Below the pieces are notes generated by a model, which ran no database searches, was not told the DNA's origin, and saw only the letters and a program-made list of their open reading frames with translations. Positions 31,960 through 43,199 of a stretch of 64,000 nt of DNA are shown in pieces. The position numbers and the translations under genes were made by a program. Origin of the DNA: Sipunculus nudus (lineage: Eukaryota; Annelida; Sipuncula; Golfingiida; Sipunculidae); assembly GCA_026874595.1 (NCBI GenBank), contig CM049310.1:17708058-17772057 (forward strand), read 5' to 3'. The first letter of the stretch is position 1; each line of letters starts with the position of its first letter.

Positions 31960-32770
31960 TTTATACCCACAGCTTGGTCTAAACATCTTTATGATCTGCA
32001 GAAATTTATTTATCTATTTAGTAATAAAAATGAATAAACCTTATATTTAACGACATGACACTTTTGTACGTATTCCTCCGTCTATATTTAATGAATATGG
32101 ATAGTTGATAAAAACATTATAACTATTTAATATTTCCAATGCAGATATGGAAATAAGAAATATTTAACAATCAAAAAGATTAAAATTAATTTAAATTTTA
32201 TAATTTCAGTACACCTGTTACTCACGTCCTCAATAAATATATATATATTTTTTTCAATTTTAAGCGCAACTTTAATAAAAAATATACTTACCGCAAATAG
32301 ATGTATAAACATATATTAAAGTTGTGATAAAGAACCACAGTTAACCAAATCTTTATGAACAAAATGGAAAGGAAGTTAATTTATATATTCTGCATTATTC
32401 CCCTCACCTAACGAAACCCTGCTCTCCTACTCCTACCTCTCCGAGCGAAATACAAACTGTGAGTACATTCAGCTTAAGCAGGTAGGTGTATACCTATTGA
32501 ACAATATATCTATTGAACTTTACGACTTGGTTATTAACATATCTCACCTATGGAACATATGCAGGGTCACATTCATGTTTATTGCCTCCTCCAGGAGGGT
32601 TTGCGTACATTCCTGTCCGTGTGTGTTTGTTCACGACATGTGTCACGCATGTAATTTCAGGGTATTTTTTTAATCGGCCGATTAGAAATCGATTAGCTTT
32701 TAGTGTGGTTCTGGCTCATGGTCTGGATTCAGGATATCCACAAATGAACAATCACTTCTGCACTTATTGA
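31960..32770. repeat. Uninterrupted copy of a duplicated block
   Basis: TTTCCAATGCAGATATGG (about 32133), TTATAATTTCAGTACACCTG (about 32199), CCACAGTTAACC (about 32336), CTGCATTATTCCCCTCACCT (about 32390) and GAACATATGCAGGGTCACAT appear in the same order at 36.33-36.57 kb and 40.22-40.5 kb. The block has no protein-coding signal. Part of it (GGTTTGCGTACATTCCTGTC) may belong to another dispersed repeat. Confidence 0.6.
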
Positions 32771-32779
32771 CCTGGCAAT

Positions 32780-35150
32780 ATGGACCGAATATAAAAGTGC
32801 AAACACGGTTAGGGAAGCATCCAACAACATTGACCCCTGAAAAGGCGGAAGCTTGCATTCTAAATATGCAGTGTTCTAGTAATTCATAGAAGGCCCAAAA
32901 CTTCCTCGGTCGAACAGGTTATCATGCACGTTAATTGTATGTATTACTGTTACATGTATTTCATTTAATGAATCTTTAATAAGACTTCAAAACATGCGTA
33001 TAATACTTCCTGTTATTCATATGATGTTTCATATAATTCAAATAAAAGTCTACCCTCTTCCTTTTATTTAGAAAACTGAAACCAAACCAATTCGTTGAAA
33101 CTCATATATAGGGTTTAGAAGCTTTCAAATATGGGAAATCTGCAAAACCGAAGCAACTACAATAACTTACTGAGGCAATAACAAATCATGAATAAAACAG
33201 GTGACCGTTGCATTCGATACTGGAAAACAAGACCGAGACCATTACATTCGAGACCACGATCGAGACAATAGCGATTAAATATTAAACTTTTATTAGAAGG
33301 GATTGAGTCGTATCGGTTAAAACTCAGTGTAATGTTATCCATCTAGTAAGATTATACGAGGCGTGTGTCAATCATGACACCGCTAGGCGGAGCTGATTCT
33401 GCCATTATTTAAACGCGCCGAGTCTGGCTTTCTATATTCAGGTCTTGTCCGAAGTTCGAAGAAGGTCCGGCGCTCGTTAAGACACAAACTGGCAAAATTT
33501 CAGTCCAGCTGTGTAAATATGGAAGAAAACAAAAGAGTTTCCATTGTCTGATTGGTCAGAAGAAGAGTGAAAATGTAATACATGAACCCACTATTTACAG
33601 TGGCGAAGAGATCCAATACATTGGTAACACAAGTGCTTCACCTGTCGTCTCGGCTCGAGAGCCTGGACCTATCGTTAAGAATCCGTTTGGCAGCGTCTAC
33701 AATGAATTTCACATATGGACCGTAATGTCCGTCCAGCAGAGATATATGATAGGATATGAAGGTCCATATATTTATTAATGAAACCGATGACAGGTCGTTC
33801 CCAGGCTGCTTCAAAGTACGAGTTTGAATGAGTTCATTACTGCATGGAATATGTATCTAGCCCAGATCCCCCGCTGTGTTATTCTCAGCTTTGCTCCAAG
33901 ACAAGAAACGCATAACAGAGTACATTTTTATCTGTTTCACAATTAAATGTAAAACTACTTTTGATGTTCTGTTAATCAGCAGCGATAGAAAATGAAGGAT
34001 TCGTTAGGAACGATATTAGTGATTTTATATTTTCATTCGTATATCACATGTATTTATGTGGATGCCTATGATTTAGCATAGGTCTCCCAGAAAGCTATGA
34101 ACGGTTTTTCCAGGGCAACCAGTGGGGTGGATGGAAACAACACACTTGTATTTCAGTTTTAGCAACTATGCATGCATGTCACGTGGTAGCAACAGGCAGC
34201 TGTCATGCAGTTGAACGTACATCTATAGAACAAATATAAAACACACTGCATATGGGACAAGAAAAAATATTCATGCATTTAATTTGAGAGGGTGTAAATA
34301 TTGTCATTGAAAAGTAGCAAATCTGATGGCGTCCTTTGAAGTGATCATTATTATAGTGAAATAGGAAAGGCGTAGGTATGACGTCCTGTTAAAGTCATAG
34401 GCTACGTGCAAAAAAACATTGTGACATCATCTCTGTGACGTCAAATGGGTTTTGGTTACGATTTTAAGTTTCAGCCGTCTAATATGATGTATACCCTTTA
34501 TAGCATATTTCTTTTTAAATTAATTATAGATACATGTTATTCATACAAGAGTATCACGAGTATCACGAGTATATCACTAGCTAAAAAAATACCTCGAGGA
34601 AAAGTTCATAATGGATACTGGTCGTGGAACTGTGTATAATAATAAACTGCATGTATTTTTAATGAAGTTATCTAGTACTCTGGATGATTAATGGAATACC
34701 ACAAATGAAACCCATTTCGGTCGATAAATTCGATCAACCATACTTGTTGGTGTATTCAGTCACTGTGTTAGAGTGTCAGTCACTAAGTAATTTACTAGTA
34801 TGTCTCGAAATCTAAAGCTGGAAACACATTTCATGGTTCAAATTAAATCGCCAAATCGTCGATTTTTTTAAACACATCTTGGAGTTTCAACACCAAACGT
34901 ATTTCATATATTTACTTTCACGTTTCAGTTTTAACATGATGACGTTCTAAAATTGTAAGATCACTGATAGATTTTTTTTTATTCCTTTCGTTTGGTCCAA
35001 TTGTCCAATAAATAATGCATGGAATACCTGAAAGGGGGTTGAGTAAGATAAGTCCTCTATATGTGATATCATATAACTATAACATGTGGTAGATCGAACT
35101 TTGTCATTGTTCAGGAAGCACAACAAAAAAAATACAAATCGAAACTAAAA
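32780..35150. other. Non-coding stretch with a GC-rich island at 33.36-33.72 kb
   Basis: No gene is supported. The island (GGCGGAGCTGATTCTGCC, AAACGCGCCGAGTCTGGC, GGTCCGGCGCTCG) is richer in GC than its surroundings and includes two ~48-codon open stretches in different frames, neither recognised. It could be a promoter or an old exon. The open frame at 34445-34639 has no motif. Confidence 0.35.
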
Positions 35151-35156
35151 AAAAGC

Positions 35157-35440
35157 CTAATATAAAAAAAATATTTTGGACCTTTCTGGTGTTCCCCTCA
35201 TGCTATATCTCAATACAATACAAATCTTTAACATGCCGCCCTCCTTAACGTGGCGCCCGGGGCGGACAGCAGCGCCGGAAGAACCCGGCCTACGACGTAC
35301 GCATGTACGGAAGTAGTAGGGACACGCGAGTTGCCACACGCGAGATCTCGTCTATATGAAGGAGACAGACCTCTTGCCATTCAATGTGCACACGACGCTA
35401 TTTCCAGTGGAACGCGAACTTTACCGCCTGGCAATTGAAA
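35157..35440. other. Short GC-rich block
   Basis: GTGGCGCCCGGGGCGGAC at about 35251-35268 recalls a retroelement primer-binding site, but no LTR end or gag/pol sequence is visible beside it. The rest (CACGCGAGTTGCCACACGCG) contains a short direct repeat of CACACGCGAG type. Its nature is unresolved. Confidence 0.3.
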
Positions 35441-35879
35441 ATTATAATAATTAAGGAAAATAGCAAATATAAATTATGCTTCGATCGACAACACCCATTC
35501 CAAATATAATCAACAACGGCATTTGACCGTAACAAATTTTTTTTTTGTATATTGATAAACCTGCCGATCTATTTTAAAATGTCATATCTGTGACGCGGTA
35601 TTGTAAATATAAACATAAACTTGTGCACGTGCTTCAATTTATGGTATACATGATACAAATGCTGCCAGAATTGTTGAAGACGTAAATGCACGGTGGTAGT
35701 ACAGCGACACTTGTTGTTGTTTTTTTAACTTTATCCAAAAGGATTACCAACATGCATTTGGGTATTAACCATTATCAAGACATGAGTCCCAAGGGATCGA
35801 GAGTCTCATTTTGTTTACATTTAGTAAAGGCGTTGACTGGGTCAAATGTCAGGTCAAACATGCTTTAGACCCCGTCACG

Positions 35880-36215
35880 GCTGGCAGGGACCTATCATTA
35901 TTCTAACAGATCTTGACTCTGTTTCATAGGTTCCGGACAAGCACGGTGGCGTTACGGCCAATGGCGGTAGCGCCGCGTCCATCCACGGATTAACTGGCTC
36001 ATCGTGCTAATCCGTGCCAGCACTAAGGCAGTTTTGAACAATTCAAATTTTCCATGGAGTCTGACGGACAAGAACAATGAGCAGGGATCATGGCGGATGA
36101 CGACGGACTAAGCCACGGACACTTCACGATTCCTTACGGTTCACAATGGATAATTAACGGATCATCCGTGATCCATGCATGGTGAGATCCATGACAGTGT
36201 TACCAAGGATTTAAC
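35880..36215. repeat. GC-rich block resembling the window-start repeat
   Basis: Dense words such as CGGATCATCCGTGATCC, CACGGATTAACTGGC, GGTGGCGTTACGGCC and GACGGACTAAGCCACGG are similar in texture to 1-780, where CGGATGATCCGTG words also abound. There is no open frame. Membership of the same family is likely but not proven. Confidence 0.4.
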
Positions 36216-36329
36216 CATATGTATAATCTAAAAAAATCAATTTATGTTGATGGTACAAATTAATAAAATAAAAAAGAATACATGGGCTACCGAAGCGCAG
36301 AATACGGACGGTTATTTTTGGAAATATTC

Positions 36330-36570
36330 CTCAGTCTATATATAAATATATATCCCTGCTATTTAATCATAACAATATGACAATTATACTTTCCAATGCA
36401 GGTATAAAATTAAGAATTATGTAAAGATTCAATGCAATCAAATGAATTTATAATTTCGGTACACCTGTAAATCACTAATCTTCAATAATTCTTTTAAAAT
36501 TTCAGTCACACCTTTTTAAAAAACCAATGTTTATAATTATTATAACGCTTACTACTACATCAAACATATA
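36330..36570. repeat. Left half of duplicated block
   Basis: CTTTCCAATGCAGGTAT (about 36390) and TTATAATTTCGGTACACCTG (about 36450) match 32.13-32.22 kb. The match stops near 36.57 kb and resumes at 40.22 kb. Confidence 0.6.
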
Positions 36571-37061
36571 ATTATACCTTGATATTACAGACAAATCATA
36601 AATTGACGGAAATTAATTATCGGATCAAAGATGACAACCCAGGTGCTTTGCACCGAGGCCAATTACAGCGTTGGCGCGCTGCTGACAAATAAAACCAGTG
36701 TGCACACTTTTACACGTACACAGACCACAACAAATAAATAACAAGTGACCCATGGGTCATGACGCTCAGCTGACTGGGAAGAGATTCGCAAAAGGAAATT
36801 TTATCATCAGAATGGTAGTATATACCCATTCAACTGAAGCATCAAACAGATTAACCAACAGGCCAAGATTTAGTCTGTATTTATATATCTCAAAAATAGA
36901 GAAAAATGTGTAAACTTTTAAAACTAGAATACGGGTAACCGACAAGTGACTACATGTATCTGCCAAAATCAGATAGTGAGGCATGGATTGAGTGGCAAGG
37001 GGAAATAGAGTGAGGTATGTTGCATATTAGCATGGATGTCTGCAGCCTAAATGTGTATGTA

Positions 37062-37900
37062 GGTTGTGCCACCTACCACAAATCCAGAAAGCTGTCCAAG
37101 TTGTATACACCTGCAAAATTTTAGGCAGAAAAGTCAAACCACTACATGTATATGAGCGATTTTTGCCCATGGCAGACAAACAGACAAACACTGTGCAAAA
37201 ATCTTTCCAGGTAACCCCTCCAGTTTTGTGTATGATAAAGACCTATGTGAGATCTAAACACATGCACAATTTTGGCCCAATCGGTCAAATGGTTCCTGAG
37301 ATATGAGCTTGGATGTGTCCAGCGTTAACTAGAATGTAGGTGGCGCCACCTGTCATAAAATCAAGAAAGCTGTCCACGATGTATAAACCTGCAAAATTTT
37401 AGGCAGTTATGTCGATCCACTACAGAGAAATGAGTAATTTTAGGCCACGGCAGACTAACAGACAGACGCTGTGCAAACATTGTTACAGGTGGCGCCACCA
37501 TTTTTTGTGTATGTTACAGAGCTATCAAAGGGCTACATTTGTATAAATTTTATTTCCTGATCAGTCAAACGGTTCCCGAGATATAAGCTTGGATGTCATC
37601 AGTGTGAACGTGAACGTAGGTGGCGCCACCTGTCATAAAATCAAGAAAGCTATCCTTGATGTATGCACATGAAGAATTTCAGGTGAATTAGTCAATTCAC
37701 TGCAGAGATATGAGTGATTTTAACCCAAGGCAGATGAACAGATGGACACTGTGCCAACATGGCTACAGGTGGCGCCACCATTTTTTGTGTATGTTATAAA
37801 GCAATCCAAGGGCTACATTTGTATCAATTTTATTTCCTGATCGGTCAAACGGTTCCCGTGATATGAGGGTTTATGAGTGGAAACAGACCCACAAATGGAC
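37062..37900 (+). repeat. ~280 bp tandem array with GGTGGCGCCACC palindromes
   Basis: Units start at 37062, 37339 and 37619. The perfect 12 bp palindrome GGTGGCGCCACC is at 37339, 37488, 37619 and 37768, so units 2 and 3 each carry two, spaced 149 and 131 bases. Other shared blocks are AAATCAAGAAAGCT, GCAGA.TAACAGA..GAC and GGTCAAACGGTTCCCG. Open frames are incidental. Confidence 0.85.
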
Positions 37901-38100
37901 ACTGGATAGAGAGGAAAGGTCAGAGGTCAATGCAAATTGGTTAGGCACCAGTTCACATGTGACCCGATAATAGGTGTAATTTTGGGAAAAATCGGTCCAT
38001 TAGTCTCCGAGGAGCTCTCTGGAAACGAACGCCGCGGCGGAGGAACTCGGTCAAAAACATAGTATCCGCAAAACTTCGTTTTGGCGGATACAAAAATACA

Positions 38101-40070
38101 GGTGGCTCCACCAGTCTGCAGAAACTAATAAAAACACTTAATGGTCAATATCCATGCAAAAAATCATGGTGATCTCTGCATTAGTTGTTCAGATACTTCA
38201 GTTTTTGTATCAAATTGTCCTCTATTCTGAGGGATACTTCGGAGTCCTATAGCTTGAAGGATATGGGTAACAGAGACCTAATTTCAAGTTTCCACAGGCA
38301 CCTTTCATGGGCCTCCTTGCATGACAAGAATGAAGATTCTAGGTCCAGTTGTTGCGATTTGTACCCTGTTGACAGATAACCACATCTTTAAAGGTCTCAA
38401 AAAAAAAGAAAAAAATTCGTAAAAATTTGAAAAAAAATAGAGGTGGCACACCCAGTCTGCAGAAACTGATGGAACAGCTCATGATCAATATGTATGCCGA
38501 AAATCATGACCATCAGTGTTGTAGTTATTGAAATACTGCAGTTTTTGTATCAAATTTTCCATTATTCTGGGGGGGGGGGGGTGGTATTTTGGACCCATAC
38601 AACTTAAAGAATATGGGTAACAGAGACCTAATTTCAAGTTTCCATGGAGACTTTTCATGGGTCTCCCTGTGTGTCAAGAATGAAGATTCTTGGTCCAGTT
38701 TTTATGATTTGTGCCCTGTTAACAGATGTTCATATCTTTAAAGGTCTCAAAAATACAGAAAAATTTCGTAAAAAAAACCGAACAAATACAGGTGGTGCCA
38801 CCAGTCTGCAGAAACTTATGAAACACTCCATGATCAATATCCATGCAAACAATTATGGTTATCTCTGCATTAGTTGTTCAGATACTTTAGCTTTTGTATC
38901 AAATTTTCCATTATTCTGAGCTGTACTTTGGAGTGCCATAGCTCAAAGGATATGGGTAACAGAGACCAAATTTCAGGTTTCCATGGAGACTTATCATGGG
39001 TCTCCCTGTGTGTCAAGAACGAAGATTCTAGGTCCAGTCGTTACGATTTGTACCCTGTTGACAGATAACTACATCCTTAAAGGTCTCAAAAATGGAGAAA
39101 ACAATTCGTGAACATTGAAAAACACAGGTGGCGCCACCAGTCTGCACAAACTGATGAAACATCTCATGATCAATATGTATGTCGAAAATCATGACCATCA
39201 GTGATGTAGTTAATGAGATATTGAAGTTTTTGTATGAAATTTTTGACTATTCTGGGGGGTAATTTTGGGCCCCATAGCTCAAAGGATATGGGTAACAGAG
39301 ACCTAATTTCTGGTTTCCATGGAGACTTTTCATAGGTCTCTCAGTGTGTCGAAAATGCAGATTCTAGGTCCAGTCGTTATGATTTGTGCCACGCTAACAG
39401 ATGACAGCATCCTCAAAGGTCTCAAAAATAGAGGAAAAAATCGTAAAAAATCAAACAGTACAGGTGGCGCCACCAGTCTGCAGGAACTGATCGAACATCT
39501 CATGATCAATATGTATGCCAAAAATGAAGACCATCAGTGATGTAGTTATTGAGATATTGAAGTTTTTGTATGAAATTTTTTACTATTCTGGGGGGTACTT
39601 TGGGGCCCCATAGCTCAAAGGATATGGGTAACAGAGACCTAATTTCTGGTTTCCAAGGAGATTTTTCATGGACCTCTCAGTGTGTCAAGAATTAAGATTC
39701 TAAGTCCAGTCTTTATGATTTGTGCCTTGTTAACAAATGTTCACATTTTTAAAGGTCTCAAAAATAGAGAAAAAAATTCGTAAAAATCGAAAAATACAGG
39801 TGGCGCCACCAGTCTGCAGGAAGTGATGTAACATCTCATGATCAATATGTATGCCAAAAATCATGACCATCAGTCAAGTAGTAAATGAGATATTGAAGTT
39901 TTTGTATGAAATTTTTGACTTTTCTGGGGGGTACTTTGGGGCCACATAGCTCGAAGGATATGGGTAACAGAGACCTAATTTCTGGTTTCCAAGGAGATTT
40001 TTTATGGACCTCTCAGAATCCCAAGTTACAAGGTTCTAGGTCCAGCGGTTACGATTTGTGCCTGGTTAAC
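38101..40070 (+). repeat. 336 bp tandem array, six units
   Basis: Units start at 38101, 38442, 38791, 39127, 39463 and 39799 with AGGTGGCGCCACCAGTCTGC or a variant. The last three intervals are exactly 336 bases, which suggests recent amplification at the right end. Conserved blocks are CATGATCAATATGTATGCC, AGATATTGAAGTTTTTGTAT, AAAGGATATGGGTAACAGAG and GGTCCAGTCGTTATGATTTG. Repeated open frames (such as the METFH... and MFRYFSF... peptides) come from the units and are not genes. Confidence 0.92.
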
Positions 40071-40185
40071 GGACGGACAGACGGACAGACGGACAGACAG
40101 ACAGACGGACAGACGGACAGACGGACGACGGACAAAGAGTGATCGCTATAGCTCAGATGACTTTCAGTCAGCTGAGCTAAAAACC
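40069..40185 (-). repeat. (GGACAGAC)n microsatellite and palindromic terminus
   Basis: A GGACAGAC tract (40073-40125) is followed by GACGACGGACAAAGAGTGAT, CTATAGCTCAGATGACTTTC and AGTCAGCTGAGCTAAAA. The last part is an imperfect inverted repeat (AGCTCAGATGACT / AGTCAGCTGAGCT). The same terminus ends the repeats at 25.3, 28.5, 28.8, 52.7, 59.8 and 62.0 kb, so the 336 bp array is the core of this element class. Confidence 0.8.
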
Positions 40186-40221
40186 GAAACTGACGGCAGT
40201 ATACCCAGTCACATACACAAA

Positions 40222-40500
40222 TTTATTTTTTAGAAGCACAGTTAACCCACTTTTTATTAACAAAAACGATAGAAGTTTATATAAAACCTGCATTATTCTC
40301 CTCACCTCACGAAATACTGCTCCAACCTCTATGTAAGCAAAAGAATATTGAAAGTACACTCAGCGGGTGACAGGTTGGTGCTAATATGAAAATTGTGTCT
40401 CAGCATTCGAAACAATTAAGTCTCTATAACATAGCTCAAACATGGAATATGGAACGTGGTTTTGTATGCAGAGTCACATCCATCTCAGTTGTTATGGGTT
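40222..40500. repeat. Right half of duplicated block
   Basis: AGCACAGTTAACCC (about 40235), CTGCATTATTCTCCTCACCT (about 40289) and TGCAGAGTCACATCCATC (about 40469) match 32.33-32.57 kb in order. The left half is at 36.33-36.57 kb. Confidence 0.6.
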
Positions 40501-41479
40501 CATAATTGAGAAGAGATTCCAATTATAGGTATCCTCTTGTGGAAAAGCATAGCAAGAGTACTTTGGGATATATGCAAAATAAAAGAAGAAAATTAAGGTT
40601 GTTAAGCAAATTTCATAACAATAATGGCTAATAAACAGTTCTGGTGCAAAAACATGATGTAGGAGTACTTTTATAAAGAAAATTTTCTACTTCCTTTTTC
40701 CCTGTTAATATTCTGTGGCCTGCCATGCTCTCATTTTCATCTTTTTTCACATGACCCTGTCCTTGACCTTTTTGATGTTTGAAAAAAATTGTCCTATATT
40801 TAATGTTCGAAATAAATAATGGTCAATATTGGTTCCATTAGCAAATTTATTAAAAACTTAAACGATATAGCTATAAACCTATAAAGAACATATTGTTGCC
40901 AGATATGTTCTTCAACTCTTAAGCATTTTTCATGAACTAAGATATGTTGAATAGATTTATTAACAACAAATATTTTCTAAATACACTGATACACCAAAGA
41001 GGTCAGGTCACTGGTCAGGTCATAGGTGACCAGAGTTCATGCCTTAGCAACATGGCTGTGGCAGTGACGGTCTTTTGCTCTTCTCTTCATGATAAAATGT
41101 TATTATATCATATATTACATAACCAGAACACTTCACATGTATGACAACTGAGAAATAAAGTATAAATAGGTAGAGTGAACATAGTTTACACTGCATATTA
41201 CCTTAAATTTTTTATTTTTTTATTCGTTCATTCTGGTATACCAGAAGGACCGCTTCGCAAAATCATAAGACCATATTTATGGCGGAGTATTGGGCCTATG
41301 TGTTTAATTTTCAGCCTTTCAACAATTATCTCGGTTGCCAGCGCCAGGCGAATATGCGTTTATTCCCGTCAATATAGGTGTGTTTATTGTTTGCGTGGGT
41401 TTGTTCACAACCTAACTCACATAGTCTTCAACGATATAATATAAAAATTTTCAGTTTAGTTTTTTCTAATTGCTTGTAG

Positions 41480-41706
41480 ATAAACAAGCTTATACAATCG
41501 TCACGTTATCAAAACATTTCTTAGCAAGATTTACAATAACCTGCAGTTCATTAAACAAGTGTGAATATTTTAATATACCAACCGTCAATAATGTTGTCAA
41601 TCAAATAAGTGTTAAAAATAGAGTGTTTGATGTTTTAAATCAAATAAAAATCCTTAGCCAGTCATCTAACGGAAGAGGAATAGAAATAATAAATGACGAT
41701 ACTTAA
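41480..41706 (+). other. Candidate terminal exon, unidentified
   Basis: A T-rich tract ending in GCTTGTAG (to 41479) looks like a splice acceptor. It is followed by 75 open codons to a TAA. The peptide has a plausible soluble composition (for example KNRVFDVLNQIKILSQS and GRGIEIINDDT). There is no Met near the start, so upstream exons would be needed, and I could not find them. No family is recognised. It may be chance. Confidence 0.2.
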
Positions 41707-42600
41707 AAATTAATTTTTGGAGCAATATTAACTAAACTTTAATCTTAATATAAATAGAGAGCTAATCCTGTGCCAAGTAACCATGCAACTTATTTATATA
41801 ATTTGTCATTACTGTTTTATGTAATATTAATTATAATTAGTAGGTAATAATAACATAATTCGCCCTCTCAATAAGGTTCCCTGTGGACTATCCGTTTTCA
41901 ACACAGGAGAGATACTTCGCCCGGGAGTCACACGATGTGTACTCTGGCATCACGGTCACTCTATTTATATAATTCACAAACGGATGGTCAGAAAATAACC
42001 TTTGTTCACACAACTTCATATTTTAGTCACGAGTTGTACAAATGATCCATCGATATAGGTTACTCGTATTGAACGAACCCGGGTAGAGCAGGTGTGCAGT
42101 AGTTCTCAGAGTCTGCCGAATATACTGATAGCGCAACATGCACATGCATGTTGTACAGTTAAGAGGGTTCAAAAACCTCCACCCTTCTTTTAGAATCAGC
42201 CTAAGGGTTCTTTAATATCGTTGTATCATTTTAAGACTGGAAACAAGAAAAAAGTTAGTTACCTTCTAATAAAACTGTAGAATTATGGAACTTGACTTTA
42301 ATGGCTGATATTTTCATATTTTTATAATAAATTTCTTACTCCTATTTTCATAGCAAAAATTACTGCCTGGAAAGTATTTCCTCAGAATTACACGGTAAGT
42401 CGGATGGGGGGGGGGGGATACGCCCCTGATTGAGCATCGTTCAGGTACATATATTTATAAGTTCACCCGAACTCCTGCGTGTATAGGTAGGTCTAGCTTT
42501 ATTTCTTTATTCCTTGCACTTTGTTAACTTAGGATAAAAAAGTAAGTGTATCTCTTTTTCCAATACTGATAATATTTAATTTTCGTGAGCAAATAACTGA
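41707..42600. other. Non-coding stretch
   Basis: No gene is seen. A G-run lies at 42406-42417. Sequence around 41875-42170 is somewhat richer in GC but is closed in all frames over useful lengths. Confidence 0.45.
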
Positions 42601-42628
42601 TATATGGAAATTCTGAGAGTCGGGGTGT

Positions 42629-42651
42629 GGGGGGGGGGGGGGGGGGGGGGG
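42629..42651. repeat. Poly-G run (23)
   Basis: This is a G homopolymer preceded by GGGGTGT. It explains the Gly-rich open frame that crosses it and can form a quadruplex. Confidence 0.9.
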
Positions 42652-42897
42652 TTGCATGCAAGTGCACGGGAATGCCCCCATTTTATTATTAGTACAACTG
42701 AACGGGGTCCGATGTGGATAAACGAATCAACACCAGAGTCTGCTTTTCTCACGCATGTTCCCTTGTGGTTGAACTATCGTTTTTTTTTTGTCAGGAGAGA
42801 AATGAGACAAATTGAATTCATTTAGAGTTACGGTTTTTCAATATTTTATCAATATTTTCAGATCCCACCTTTGGCAATCAATTAATGTCGTTTCAGA

Positions 42898-43195
42898 TTT
42901 ATATGCAACATGCATTGTCAGCAAAGAAGCCGCAAAAGTATATTTTGGACGCCACGCCAGGCAAAGCACGTGGGTGCAGGCGTGCACCTTTCATGTACAT
43001 AACATGTAGTTTCAAACCCGAGCGTGAATATTACCCGGCCACATCAACAATTGGTAACAATAAATATAAACTCAAGCTATGAAACCGTTCTCATCTGGAT
43101 ATAACGTATGTTTATGATGTGAATTTGTAGAACTTGCTGAAACGTTTTAAACCAGTTTGTTGCAGTGATACACCAACTCATAACCAGGGTCGTGA
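42898..43195. repeat. Repeat copy also found in two parts at 55.2 and 56.8 kb
   Basis: TATGCAACATGCATTGTCAG at 42901 matches 55201, and GAAACCGTTCTCATCTGG at 43081 matches 56801. Here the two parts are about 180 bases apart. In the other place they are 1.6 kb apart. Open frames across it are not recognised. Confidence 0.6.
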
Positions 43196-43199
43196 TCAT

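Larger units (their letters stand above)
36570..40222. mobile_element. ~3.65 kb insertion made of two tandem arrays
   Basis: This segment interrupts a block that is continuous at 32.1-32.6 kb. Inside are a 280 bp array (37.06-37.9 kb), a 336 bp array (38.1-40.07 kb), a GGACAGAC microsatellite and a palindromic terminus (40150-40180). No protein is encoded. The boundaries are known only to about 30 bases because the flanking duplicates have diverged. Confidence 0.55.

Noticed and set aside
35250-35270. GTGGCGCCCGGGGCGG as a retroelement primer-binding site
   Set aside because: No LTR ends, gag or pol remains lie next to it, so the resemblance is probably chance.
38185-40142. Recurrent open frames of 60-90 codons in the 336 bp array
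   Set aside because: The same peptide returns in each unit (for example MGNRDLISSF), as expected for a period that is a multiple of three, with no sign of function.
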